A stretch of 64,000 nucleotides of DNA from Rhizobiaceae bacterium (lineage in GTDB: Bacteria; Pseudomonadota; Alphaproteobacteria; Rhizobiales; Rhizobiaceae). The translations under genes and the position numbers were made by a program. The notes under the pieces are model-generated. The model was given only the letters and a program-made list of their open reading frames with translations. It was not told where the DNA came from and ran no database searches. Where the stretch lies: the NCBI GenBank assembly GCA_029212415.1, contig JARGOF010000026.1:1-64000 (forward strand), read 5' to 3'. Positions 34,454-42,209 of this stretch are shown here, in pieces. How positions within the stretch are numbered: the stretch's first letter is position 1; the number at the start of each line of letters is the position of its first letter.

Positions 34454-35320
34454 ATGAAAATCAGTATAGTAACCGACGAATTATCAGCCGATCCGGAGAC
34501 CGCTTTCGAGCTTGGTCTGGAATGGGGCGTCTCGCATTTTGAACTGCGTGGTGTTTATGATCAGCGTGTGCCGCGGTTGGCAGCGCATGTCAGGCAGCGG
34601 CTTATACGGGCAATCCGCTCCCTCGATGTTACCATCACCGCAATTTCGCCTGGCCTTTTCAAAATCCCCTTTCCGGCCGCCGCGCCGCAACACTCCAATC
34701 TGGGCTGGATGGGTGCCGGATTTCACCGGTCCTGGGCAGACTTGCGGGGCCTGCTTGACGATCATAGACAAAACCTTCTGCCAGAGGCGCTGGACTTCGC
34801 GCAGGAGGTGGGCGCATCCCATCTGATTGCTTTCAGCTTCCACCGCGACGGAGCGTCGGCGGGACCTGCCCCGCAGGCGCTTGTCGACGTGATTGCAAGC
34901 GCAACGGAGCGTGCTGCAGACAGAGGCATGACCCTGCTGATCGAAACCGAGGAAGGCCATTGGGCCAATACGGGCGAAACCTCGTCCGCACTTGCCCGGC
35001 GTATCAACCATCCGGCGCTGGGGATCAACTGGGACCCGGCGAATGCCTGCATCGACGGTGATACGCCTTATCCGGACGGCTATGCATCTGTCAGACCATT
35101 TGTTCAGAATGTTCACTTCAAGGACGTCCACGTTCCGGTCGATGGCGCCTGGACGATTGTTGAGGAGGGGGACGTCGATTGGAGGGGGCAAATCGCTGCT
35201 CTGGTGGCAGATCATTACACGGGTTCGATCGCCATTGAGCCGCATCTTTCTCCCTCGGTTGCATCCACACGCAATGCACTGGAGCGCCTGAAAGGGCTTA
35301 TAAACGACGCTCAACCCTAG
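34454..35320 (+). CDS. Sugar phosphate isomerase/epimerase family (TIM barrel), copy 2
   Basis: The 288-residue protein belongs to the same TIM-barrel superfamily as copy 1 but is divergent from it. Landmarks are ELGLEWGVSHFELRGVYDQR near residues 19-38, LLIETEEGHWANTGE with a ligand Glu, GINWDPANACIDGD with Asp, VQNVHFKDVHVP with His/Asp and IAIEPHL with the last Glu. The metal site is complete. A Shine-Dalgarno GGGA precedes the ATG at 34454, and a TetR-type operator/promoter lies directly upstream. As the only gene between two operators it may be a separate transcription unit. Substrate not known. Confidence 0.83.
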   Translation: MKISIVTDELSADPETAFELGLEWGVSHFELRGVYDQRVPRLAAHVRQRLIRAIRSLDVTITAISPGLFKIPFPAAAPQHSNLGWMGAGFHRSWADLRGLLDDHRQNLLPEALDFAQEVGASHLIAFSFHRDGASAGPAPQALVDVIASATERAADRGMTLLIETEEGHWANTGETSSALARRINHPALGINWDPANACIDGDTPYPDGYASVRPFVQNVHFKDVHVPVDGAWTIVEEGDVDWRGQIAALVADHYTGSIAIEPHLSPSVASTRNALERLKGLINDAQP

Positions 35321-35341
35321 CAAAAGGTGGCTTCAGGAATC

Positions 35342-35384
35342 TTTCAACTAAATAGTTGAAACTTTTTCAAAGACGCGCTAGCGT
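35342..35384 (+). promoter_or_regulatory. TetR-type operator overlapping promoter of the epimerase operon
   Basis: The palindrome at 35342-35361 has arms TTTCAACT and AGTTGAAA with a 4-bp spacer and matches the one at 34376 in 17 of 20 positions. TTGAAA at 35356-35361 is the -35, with TAGCGT 17 bp further at 35379-35384 as -10. It should control the operon from 35418 through at least the amidase gene. Confidence 0.8.
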
Positions 35385-35417
35385 GAGGGTGGTTGAGGTG
35401 AAGCACAGGAATTCAGA

Positions 35418-36509
35418 ATGCCGGTGACAAAACAAAATCGAACTGCTCCAGACGCCATTTCAGCCGCGCCAACCGGTTCTGCCGGTGTGTTGCCAGACAA
35501 GTTTGACAGCGTCGAACAGCTTGACGATTTTCTCGCACAGCCCAGCCAATCACTGATCGACGATCTGGCCGAAGTGGATGGTGACATCCTGATCCTCGGC
35601 GTTGCAGGAAAAATGGGGCCAACTCTGGCGCGCCTGGCCCGCAATGCCGCACCCGACAAGAAAATCACCGGCGTTGCGCGTTTCAGCGAGCCGGGTCTGC
35701 GGGAAGATCTTGAAAAGGCCGGGATCGAGACCATCAAGGCCGATCTGCTGGATGCCGATCAGGTCAACGCCTTGCCGCGCACCAGAAACGTCATCTTCAT
35801 GGCCGGCATGAAATTCGGCGCCAGCGGCAACCAGCCACAGACCTGGGCGATGAATGTCCATTGTCCGAGTATTGTCGCCTCCACATTTCATGAATCACGC
35901 ATCGTGGCTTTTTCGACCGGCAACATCTATCCGCTGGTCAATGTCATGCACCAGGGTTCCACGGAGACCTCACCCACAGGACCACGTGGCGAATATGCGC
36001 AATCGTGCCTTGGACGCGAGCGGATGTTTGAATATTTCTCCAAACGCCATGAAACACCCGGGCGGCTGATACGCCTGAACTATGCGATCGACCTTCGTTA
36101 TGGCGTGCTTTACGATCTGGCCAGCCGCATCAAGGCGGGAACGCCCATTGACCTTTCCCTGATGGGCCACGTCAATGTTATCTGGCAGGGCGATGCCAAT
36201 GCCCAGACATTGCGATCCCTTCGCCATTGCACCACCCCCGCATCACCGCTCAATGTCAGTGGTCCGGAAACGCTTTCGGTGCGCTGGCTTGCAGAAGAAC
36301 TCGCCGCCCGTCTCGATACCAGGGCAAAGCTTGAGGGAACAGAATCAGAAACCGCATGGCTGACCAACAGTGCAGAGGCGACCCGCCTGTTCGGTTATCC
36401 GAGCGTACCGCTGAGTGTCATGCTGGACTGGGTTGCCAACTGGGTTGCGCATGAACGGCCAAGCTTCAACAAGCCGACGAAATTCGAGGTGCGCGACGGT
36501 GACTTCTGA
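35418..36509 (+). CDS. NAD-dependent epimerase/dehydratase family protein, atypical active site
   Basis: The 363-residue protein has an N-terminal extension of about 55 residues, then an extended SDR fold: dinucleotide-binding GVAGKMG at residues 61-67 and an active-site-like segment GEYAQSCLGRERMFEYF at 191-207. In normal family members the second motif is YxxxK; here Tyr193 is followed by Cys197 in the lysine position. The protein may therefore be a different type of dehydrogenase or a non-redox member. It heads the second TetR-controlled operon; the ATG follows AGGA 11 bases upstream. Its stop overlaps the next gene's GTG start. Confidence 0.83.
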   Translation: MPVTKQNRTAPDAISAAPTGSAGVLPDKFDSVEQLDDFLAQPSQSLIDDLAEVDGDILILGVAGKMGPTLARLARNAAPDKKITGVARFSEPGLREDLEKAGIETIKADLLDADQVNALPRTRNVIFMAGMKFGASGNQPQTWAMNVHCPSIVASTFHESRIVAFSTGNIYPLVNVMHQGSTETSPTGPRGEYAQSCLGRERMFEYFSKRHETPGRLIRLNYAIDLRYGVLYDLASRIKAGTPIDLSLMGHVNVIWQGDANAQTLRSLRHCTTPASPLNVSGPETLSVRWLAEELAARLDTRAKLEGTESETAWLTNSAEATRLFGYPSVPLSVMLDWVANWVAHERPSFNKPTKFEVRDGDF

Positions 36510-37341
36510 GCGCTTGCCCATCATTGATCTCGATTTGAGCGATGTCGAATCCGGCATGGCCCTGTCCAGCGAGGCCGGCTGGAATCAGACCGCGGATGAT
36601 TGGCGCCATTTCATTACCAACGGTCAGGCCATCGGTGTTCGTGCGCCGGGCGGCCGCCTTGTCGGCAGTGCGGCTGCACTGCCCTATGACGGCCCTTTCG
36701 GTTTCATCGGCATGGTGCTGGTGACCCCGCAGTGGCGGCGGCGCGGCATCGCAACACAATTGGTGGACCAATGCATCAAAGTGCTTTGCGAAAAAGGGCT
36801 GACGCCCGTGCTTGATGCCACGGCGGATGGAGAAGCCGTTTACCGCAAGCAGGGTTTTGTTCCGCAATTCCGTTTTGATCGCTGGGAGCGCCCGGCCCTC
36901 ACATCGCCCGACAAGACCGCGCCCGCAGATGCCTCATCCGTATGCGCCATGGCCACTCTGGTGGATCTGGATCACCAGGCTTTTGGCGCAGATCGAAGCC
37001 GCCTCATGACCGACTTTCTGGACCGCAAGGCGACAAAGGCTCTTTGTGCGCAAGACAACAGCGGTTTTGCCCTGGTACGAGACGGACGGCGCGCCGCCCA
37101 GGCTGGCCCAGTGGTTGCGTCATCGCAACACCAGGCGCTGCAGCTTCTGGAAAGGCTTGTTGCTGGCGTGCACGGTGCATTGTTCATCGATGTACCCTCC
37201 ACCTGGCAGGATATCGGGCAATGGCTTGGCAAAGGCGGCTTTGCCATTCAGCGCAGCTTCGCACGCATGGCGCTGGACCGCGCCAGGCCCTTTGGAAATC
37301 CCCAGCATCTGTTTGCTGTTGCAGGTCCGGAGTTCGGTTGA
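36499..37341 (+). CDS. GNAT-family N-acetyltransferase
   Basis: The 280-residue protein begins at GTG 36499 and overlaps the upstream stop by 11 bases; a GAGG lies about 10 bases before. The N-terminal half has the acetyl-CoA-binding motif of GNAT enzymes (VTPQWRRRGIATQLVDQ, about residues 76-92). The C-terminal half resembles the second domain of YitH-like GNATs. Such proteins acetylate an amine; none is obvious in the cluster. A frame extending upstream in the same phase lies inside the previous gene and is ignored. Confidence 0.8.
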   Translation: MTSERLPIIDLDLSDVESGMALSSEAGWNQTADDWRHFITNGQAIGVRAPGGRLVGSAAALPYDGPFGFIGMVLVTPQWRRRGIATQLVDQCIKVLCEKGLTPVLDATADGEAVYRKQGFVPQFRFDRWERPALTSPDKTAPADASSVCAMATLVDLDHQAFGADRSRLMTDFLDRKATKALCAQDNSGFALVRDGRRAAQAGPVVASSQHQALQLLERLVAGVHGALFIDVPSTWQDIGQWLGKGGFAIQRSFARMALDRARPFGNPQHLFAVAGPEFG

Positions 37342-38423
37342 TGACGATCCATGAAAATACCCCTGTTTCCGATCAGACTGCCCAGGCGGATGATCCGTTG
37401 AACATTATCCGACAGGGAACCGTGATTCCGGCGCATCCGCTGGCACTGGACGCAAATCGCAAACTTGATCCGCGGCGCCAGCGCGCCTTGACCCGTTACT
37501 ATCTTGATGCCGGTGTTGGCGGTCTTGCTGTCGGTGTGCATACGACCCAGTTCGCCATTCGTGAAAATGGTCTTTACAGCGAAGTCCTGGGCCTTGCCTC
37601 TGAAACGGCGGCCAAGTGGACTGACCGGCCTCTGGCCATGGTCGCCGGTCTTGCCGGTCCGACCCGACAGGCCGTGGGCGAAGCACAAACAGCCAAATTG
37701 CTCGGCTATCACGCCGGCCTTCTCAGTCTGGCGGCCATGAAGGGTCAGGATACGGATGCGCTGATCGCCCATTGTGCAGCCGTCGCACAGGAAATCCCGC
37801 TGATCGGCTTTTATCTTCAGCCAGCCGTCGGCGGCCTGCATCTGGATACGCAATTCTGGACGCGCTTTGCTGCAATCCCCAATGTCATAGCGATCAAGGT
37901 GGCGCCCTTCCATCGCTACCGCACACTTGATGTGGTGCGCGGCGTGGTCGCGGCGGGCGCCGAGAACCGGGTTTCCCTCTACACCGGCAATGACGACCAC
38001 ATCGTTCTTGATCTGGTCACCCCCTATACGGTCATGCGCCAGGACAAGCCTGTCACCGTGCGCTTTGTCGGCGGTCTTCTGGGACATTGGTCCGTATGGA
38101 CCAAGGGTGCCGTCGAACTATTCCGACGCTGCCGGCAAGCAGCTTCCGAGCCATCTGTCGACGCAGATCTGCTGGCGCTCGACAGCCGGGTAACCGATTG
38201 CAATGCGGCGTTTTTTGATGTGGCCAATGACTTTCACGGTTGCATTGCCGGTTGCCATGAGGTGTTGCGCAGACAGGGACTGCTGGAAGGCACATGGTGT
38301 CTGGATCCCCATGAGGGTCTCAGCCCCGGCCAGTCCGCTGAGATCGACCGGGTACTGGAGCAGCATGCCGATCTGTCCGATGACGCCTTTGTTGCCGCCA
38401 ACCTCGAACGATGGTTGGATTAG
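37341..38423 (+). CDS. Dihydrodipicolinate synthase family aldolase
   Basis: The 360-residue protein is a DHDPS/NAL-type class I aldolase or dehydratase. The TIM barrel starts near residue 25; the tyrosine GFYLQP (Tyr158) and Schiff-base lysine VIAIKVAPF (Lys186) are present. It is about 60 residues longer than usual because of a C-terminal extension. The ATG overlaps the preceding stop (TGATG-type). Expected reaction: cleavage or dehydration of a 2-keto-3-deoxy sugar acid, which fits with the enolase-type dehydratase encoded next. Substrate unproven. Confidence 0.85.
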   Translation: MTIHENTPVSDQTAQADDPLNIIRQGTVIPAHPLALDANRKLDPRRQRALTRYYLDAGVGGLAVGVHTTQFAIRENGLYSEVLGLASETAAKWTDRPLAMVAGLAGPTRQAVGEAQTAKLLGYHAGLLSLAAMKGQDTDALIAHCAAVAQEIPLIGFYLQPAVGGLHLDTQFWTRFAAIPNVIAIKVAPFHRYRTLDVVRGVVAAGAENRVSLYTGNDDHIVLDLVTPYTVMRQDKPVTVRFVGGLLGHWSVWTKGAVELFRRCRQAASEPSVDADLLALDSRVTDCNAAFFDVANDFHGCIAGCHEVLRRQGLLEGTWCLDPHEGLSPGQSAEIDRVLEQHADLSDDAFVAANLERWLD

Positions 38424-39563
38424 ATGAAGATACGGTCGATCGAAACATTCGTTCTGGAATTTCCGTTCAGGTCGCCTTTCCTGATCGCCGGCGGTGTCGC
38501 AGGTGCACCAGGCACACCATCGCCGCGCATATTCGTTCGCCTTGAAAGCGAAAGCGGCGCCATCGGCTGGGGCGAGGCCACACCGACACCGCGCTGGACC
38601 TATGAAACCACGGAAACCATCGTTTCCACCATCTCCAAATACCTTGCACCGGCTGTCAAAGGCATCGAAATCTGGAATTTTGACGCTCTGCACCACGCCA
38701 TGGATCGCGCCATCAGCCCGGGCGTCACGACCGGTTCTCCGCTGGCAAAATCGGCCATCGACATTGCCATGCATGATGCGCTCGGCCATGCATTGAATGT
38801 TCCGGTCTATCAGCTGATGGGGGGCTGTCGCAGAAAAACATTTGATCTTTCCTGGATGATTTCAGTCTCCGATCCCTCGCAGGCCGGGCAATTGGCAGAA
38901 GAGGGCCTGGCAGCAGGCTATGATGTCTTTGACGTCAAGGTCGGCATGCATGGCGAGGCAGGCGACCTTGAACTGGTGCGTGCAACCCGCAAGGTCGTCG
39001 GGGACCGCACAATTCTGGTGGACGCCAATCGCGGCTATCGGCTTGCCGCGGCAAAACGTCAGGCCCGGCATTTTGCCGACCTGAATGTCTCGCTTTTCGA
39101 ACAGCCGCTCGACGGCTTCAATCTTTCCGGTTACCGCACGCTTGCGGCGTCCAGCTGCGTTGAAATCGGCATTGATGAATCGCTCAGAAGCGTCGCCGAT
39201 CTTGTGGAATATGCCCGCGCGGATGCCATCCATGTGGCGGTTGCCAAATTGCAGCGCAATGGCGGCTTTCATCGCTCGCGGCAATTGTGCCAGACCGCCG
39301 AAGCCGCCGGGCTTGGCCTGTCAATGTCCGGTTTGACCGAAACTGATCTCGGCCTTGCTGCAAGCCTGCACCTGGCCGCCGCTTTCGGCATCTCACCGCT
39401 GCAGCTCAATGGTCCGCAATATATCGAGAGCCCGTTCCTTTCCACACGCGTGTGGAAAGGTGGAGGCCAGGTCAATTTACCTGAAGGACCCGGCCTCGGC
39501 GTCGACGTGGACGAAAGCTGGGTTCGAAATCATGCCGTAGGAGTCAGTCTTGAACATGATTAA
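38424..39563 (+). CDS. Enolase superfamily MLE/mandelate-racemase-like enzyme, copy 1
   Basis: The 379-residue protein has the MR/MLE capping domain and TIM barrel. Metal ligands are visible as Asp200 (LVDANRG), Glu226 (LFEQPL) and Asp251 (GIDES); the base Lys275 (VAKLQRNGG) is present. The first KxK motif reads FDVKVG at residues 169-174, with Lys172 but Asp170 where a lysine is usual. That suggests a one-base mechanism with one proton acceptor changed. Reaction likely dehydration or epimerisation of a sugar acid or dipeptide-like substrate. It starts directly after the aldolase stop and ends overlapping the permease gene. Confidence 0.85.
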   Translation: MKIRSIETFVLEFPFRSPFLIAGGVAGAPGTPSPRIFVRLESESGAIGWGEATPTPRWTYETTETIVSTISKYLAPAVKGIEIWNFDALHHAMDRAISPGVTTGSPLAKSAIDIAMHDALGHALNVPVYQLMGGCRRKTFDLSWMISVSDPSQAGQLAEEGLAAGYDVFDVKVGMHGEAGDLELVRATRKVVGDRTILVDANRGYRLAAAKRQARHFADLNVSLFEQPLDGFNLSGYRTLAASSCVEIGIDESLRSVADLVEYARADAIHVAVAKLQRNGGFHRSRQLCQTAEAAGLGLSMSGLTETDLGLAASLHLAAAFGISPLQLNGPQYIESPFLSTRVWKGGGQVNLPEGPGLGVDVDESWVRNHAVGVSLEHD

Positions 39564-40320
39564 GCGAAAATTTTTTGAGTGGCTGCCTGCATCCCTGATG
39601 TTTCTGGGTTTGCTTGTCCTGTGGCAACTGGCCGTATCAGGGCTCGGACTGCGCGAATATATCCTCCCAAGCCCCGCCGCAGTCGCCCATGCCCTGTTTT
39701 CCAGCGAGATCAACTGGACAGGCCATATCATCGTCACCGGAACAGCCATTCTCGGCGCTTTCCTGATCGCTGCCATCGGCGGCATTGCGCTGGGCACGCT
39801 CACCGCATGGTCAACCGTCATGGGCCGGGCGCTGATGCCATTTCTGGTTTTCGTCAATACTTTGCCGAAAGTGGCCGTCGCGCCGCTCTTTCTGCTGTGG
39901 TTCGGCTATGGCATCTTTCCCAACATGCTGATCGGTGCGCTGATCGGGTTTTTCCCCGTGGTCATCAACACCGCAGTGGGTCTGACGCAGATCGATGAAG
40001 ACATGCTGGATCTTGGGCGTGTCTTCAATGCGCCGAAGTGGAAAGTCTTTGCAAAGATCCGCATACCCAATGCCTATCCCTATATTCTCAGCGCTTTGAA
40101 AGTCACGGCGACTGCCGCAGTGGTTGGTGCCATTGTCGGCGAATTCGTCGCATCCCAAAGCGGGCTCGGCTACGTGATCATTACCAGCCAGAGCAGTCTG
40201 AACACGCCGCTGGCCTTCGGTGCCCTGGTCTGGATCTCGATCCTCGGCCTCGCACTTTATGGTGCCGTTGCGGTTTTGTCGCGTGTACTGGCCCCGTGGG
40301 CCGAAGGTCAAGAAAACTAA
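39550..40320 (+). CDS. ABC transporter permease, SsuC/TauC-type
   Basis: The 256-residue inner-membrane permease has five to six helices with the family loop QIDEDMLDLGRVFNAPKWKVFAKI, containing the EAA coupling motif. Start could be TTG at 39550 (AGGAG 6 bases upstream) or ATG at 39556. It overlaps the upstream gene by 14 bases. With the binding protein and ATPase encoded next it forms a nitrate/taurine/thiamine-precursor-type (NMT1/Ssu) importer. Which compound is carried is unknown, but proximity to the sugar-acid-type enzymes suggests it brings in the substrate of this pathway. Confidence 0.87.
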   Translation: MNMIKRKFFEWLPASLMFLGLLVLWQLAVSGLGLREYILPSPAAVAHALFSSEINWTGHIIVTGTAILGAFLIAAIGGIALGTLTAWSTVMGRALMPFLVFVNTLPKVAVAPLFLLWFGYGIFPNMLIGALIGFFPVVINTAVGLTQIDEDMLDLGRVFNAPKWKVFAKIRIPNAYPYILSALKVTATAAVVGAIVGEFVASQSGLGYVIITSQSSLNTPLAFGALVWISILGLALYGAVAVLSRVLAPWAEGQEN

Positions 40321-40338
40321 ACACAGAGGAGCACTGTC

Positions 40339-41328
40339 ATGTTGAAGAAAATACTTGCGATTACAGCGGTTTTGGGCGTCATCGCCTCACCAGCCGCAGC
40401 ACTGGAGAAATTCAAATTTGCACTCAACTGGTTCCCCGTTGGTGACCATGCAGCCTATTGGGTTGCTCTGGAAAAAGGCTATTTTGCTGACCGCGGTCTG
40501 GATGTGACCCTGGAAAATTCCAAGGGCTCGGGCGATTCCATCGCCAAGGTCGATACGGGTGCTGCCGATGCCGGCCTTGCCGATAGCGGTGTGGTCATTG
40601 CCTCACTGGCACGCGGCACGACCATCAAGGTGGTCGGCATGGTGTTTGACAAAACCCCACTCAATGTATTTTCCAGCATCGACAATCCCGTTGTCAATCC
40701 GAAGGATCTGGAAGGCAAGACGATTGGTGCGCCTCCCGGAGACGGACAGCGTCAGATCTGGCCTGCCTTTGCCAAAGCCAACAATATCGATGAGAGCAAG
40801 GTGACATGGGTCAATATCGAGCCTGCCGCCAAGATTGCAGCGCTGGCTGAAAAACGTGTCGACGCCGTGGCCGACTACACGACCGGCCTGCCGCTTTATG
40901 AAAAACCGATGGGCGAAGGCAAAGTGGCAATGATGCCCTGGGCTGACCATGGTCTCAACATGTACTCCATGTCGATCATTGCCAGTGCAGAAACCATGAC
41001 AGAACGCCCGGAAGACCTGAAGAACTTTCTTGAGGCCGCCTATATGGGATGGCGCGATGTCATGATGGACCCCGATGCAGCCATGGCCATTTTCAAGAAA
41101 CGCGTCCCCGAAATCGACGAGAAGCTGATTGGCGCGAACATGAAGATGGGCCTCAAGCTGATGCAGACGGACCGTTACAAGGACAATGGCATCGGTTGGG
41201 TTGAAGAAGCCAAAATGTGTGCTTCGGTCGATCTTGTGAACACCTACATGGGCCTGCCCCGCGAAGTTGATTGCAAGAACGTCTTCACCACGGAATTTCT
41301 GACCAAAGTGGAAATGCCTGCCCAGTAA
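40339..41328 (+). CDS. ABC transporter binding protein, NMT1/THI5-like
   Basis: The 329-residue periplasmic protein starts with a signal peptide (MLKKILAITAVLGVIASPAAA, cleavage near residue 21). The NMT1/SsuA-like body begins with KFALNWFPVGDHAAYWVALEKGYF. THI5-like members bind pyrimidines, and SsuA-like members bind sulfonates; LNWFPVGDH resembles the pyrimidine-binding group (e.g. ThiY). A GGAGCAC precedes the ATG at 40339. It is immediately downstream of its permease and 68 bases upstream of the ATPase gene. Confidence 0.87.
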   Translation: MLKKILAITAVLGVIASPAAALEKFKFALNWFPVGDHAAYWVALEKGYFADRGLDVTLENSKGSGDSIAKVDTGAADAGLADSGVVIASLARGTTIKVVGMVFDKTPLNVFSSIDNPVVNPKDLEGKTIGAPPGDGQRQIWPAFAKANNIDESKVTWVNIEPAAKIAALAEKRVDAVADYTTGLPLYEKPMGEGKVAMMPWADHGLNMYSMSIIASAETMTERPEDLKNFLEAAYMGWRDVMMDPDAAMAIFKKRVPEIDEKLIGANMKMGLKLMQTDRYKDNGIGWVEEAKMCASVDLVNTYMGLPREVDCKNVFTTEFLTKVEMPAQ

Positions 41329-41396
41329 GGGTCAGGTCCACAATCAACAGGCCCGCAACCATAGGGCCCGCAGTCTAAAGGCAGGAGCAACAGGTG

Positions 41397-42209
41397 ATGA
41401 AGAATATCATCGAACTCGATCAGGTAGGTATGGTCTATGAGACCGGAAGTGGCCCGGTCGAGGCTCTCAGGGACATCAATCTCGCGGTTGGCGAAGGTGA
41501 ATTCATTTCACTTGTCGGCCCGAGTGGCTGTGGAAAATCCACCCTGTTGCGGGTGGTCGCGGGCTTGCGCCCGATGACCTCCGGGAGCGTCATTGTTGGC
41601 GGCGTTCCAGTGACAAAACCCATCCCCAAAGTGGGGATGGTCTTCCAGGCGGCGGTGCTGCTCAAGTGGCGCTCGATCCTGGACAATGTGTTGTTGCCGG
41701 CCGAACTGGCAGGGCTCAACGCGCGTGACTATCGAACCCGCGCGCATGAATTGCTCGAACTGGTGGGGCTGAGCGATTTTTCCGGCAAACGTCCCAATGA
41801 ACTTTCCGGCGGCATGCAGCAGCGTGTTGCCCTTTGTCGGGCACTCTTGCTCGATCCACCGCTGCTTCTCATGGATGAGCCCTTCGGGGCGCTTGATGCC
41901 ATGACCCGCGATGACATGAATCTTGAACTGCTGCGCGTCTGGGGTGAGACCGGTGGTTCGGAAGGTCGCAAGACCATCCTGTTTGTCACCCACTCAATTC
42001 CCGAAGCGGTATTTCTTTCCGACCGCGTCGTCGTCATGTCGCCACGGCCAGGACGCGTTGCCGAGGTTCTGGATATCAATCTTCCACGCCCCCGGTCTGT
42101 GGAAACGCGGGCCAGCGCCGAGTTCGGAAAATATTCGCTGGATATCTATGACCTTTTGACAGGCCGTCAATCCGGTGAAAGTGGTTCTGCACTTCAGGGT
42201 CTGGGATGA
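41397..42209 (+). CDS. ABC transporter ATPase, SsuB/TauB-type
   Basis: The 270-residue ATPase has Walker A GPSGCGKST at residues 41-49, signature LSGGMQQRVALCRALLLDP, Walker B LLMDEPFGALD and a switch His in FVTHSIPEA. AGGAG lies 9 bases before the ATG at 41397; a GTG 3 bases earlier also is possible. It energises uptake with the permease at 39550 and the binding protein at 40339. Its stop overlaps the next gene's start (ATGA), so transporter and enzyme genes are one operon. Confidence 0.9.
   Translation: MKNIIELDQVGMVYETGSGPVEALRDINLAVGEGEFISLVGPSGCGKSTLLRVVAGLRPMTSGSVIVGGVPVTKPIPKVGMVFQAAVLLKWRSILDNVLLPAELAGLNARDYRTRAHELLELVGLSDFSGKRPNELSGGMQQRVALCRALLLDPPLLLMDEPFGALDAMTRDDMNLELLRVWGETGGSEGRKTILFVTHSIPEAVFLSDRVVVMSPRPGRVAEVLDINLPRPRSVETRASAEFGKYSLDIYDLLTGRQSGESGSALQGLG

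Noticed and set aside
41341-41396. GGCCCGCA direct repeat before the SsuB-type ATPase gene
   Set aside because: It is a direct, not inverted, repeat of eight bases and has no promoter context; likely chance.
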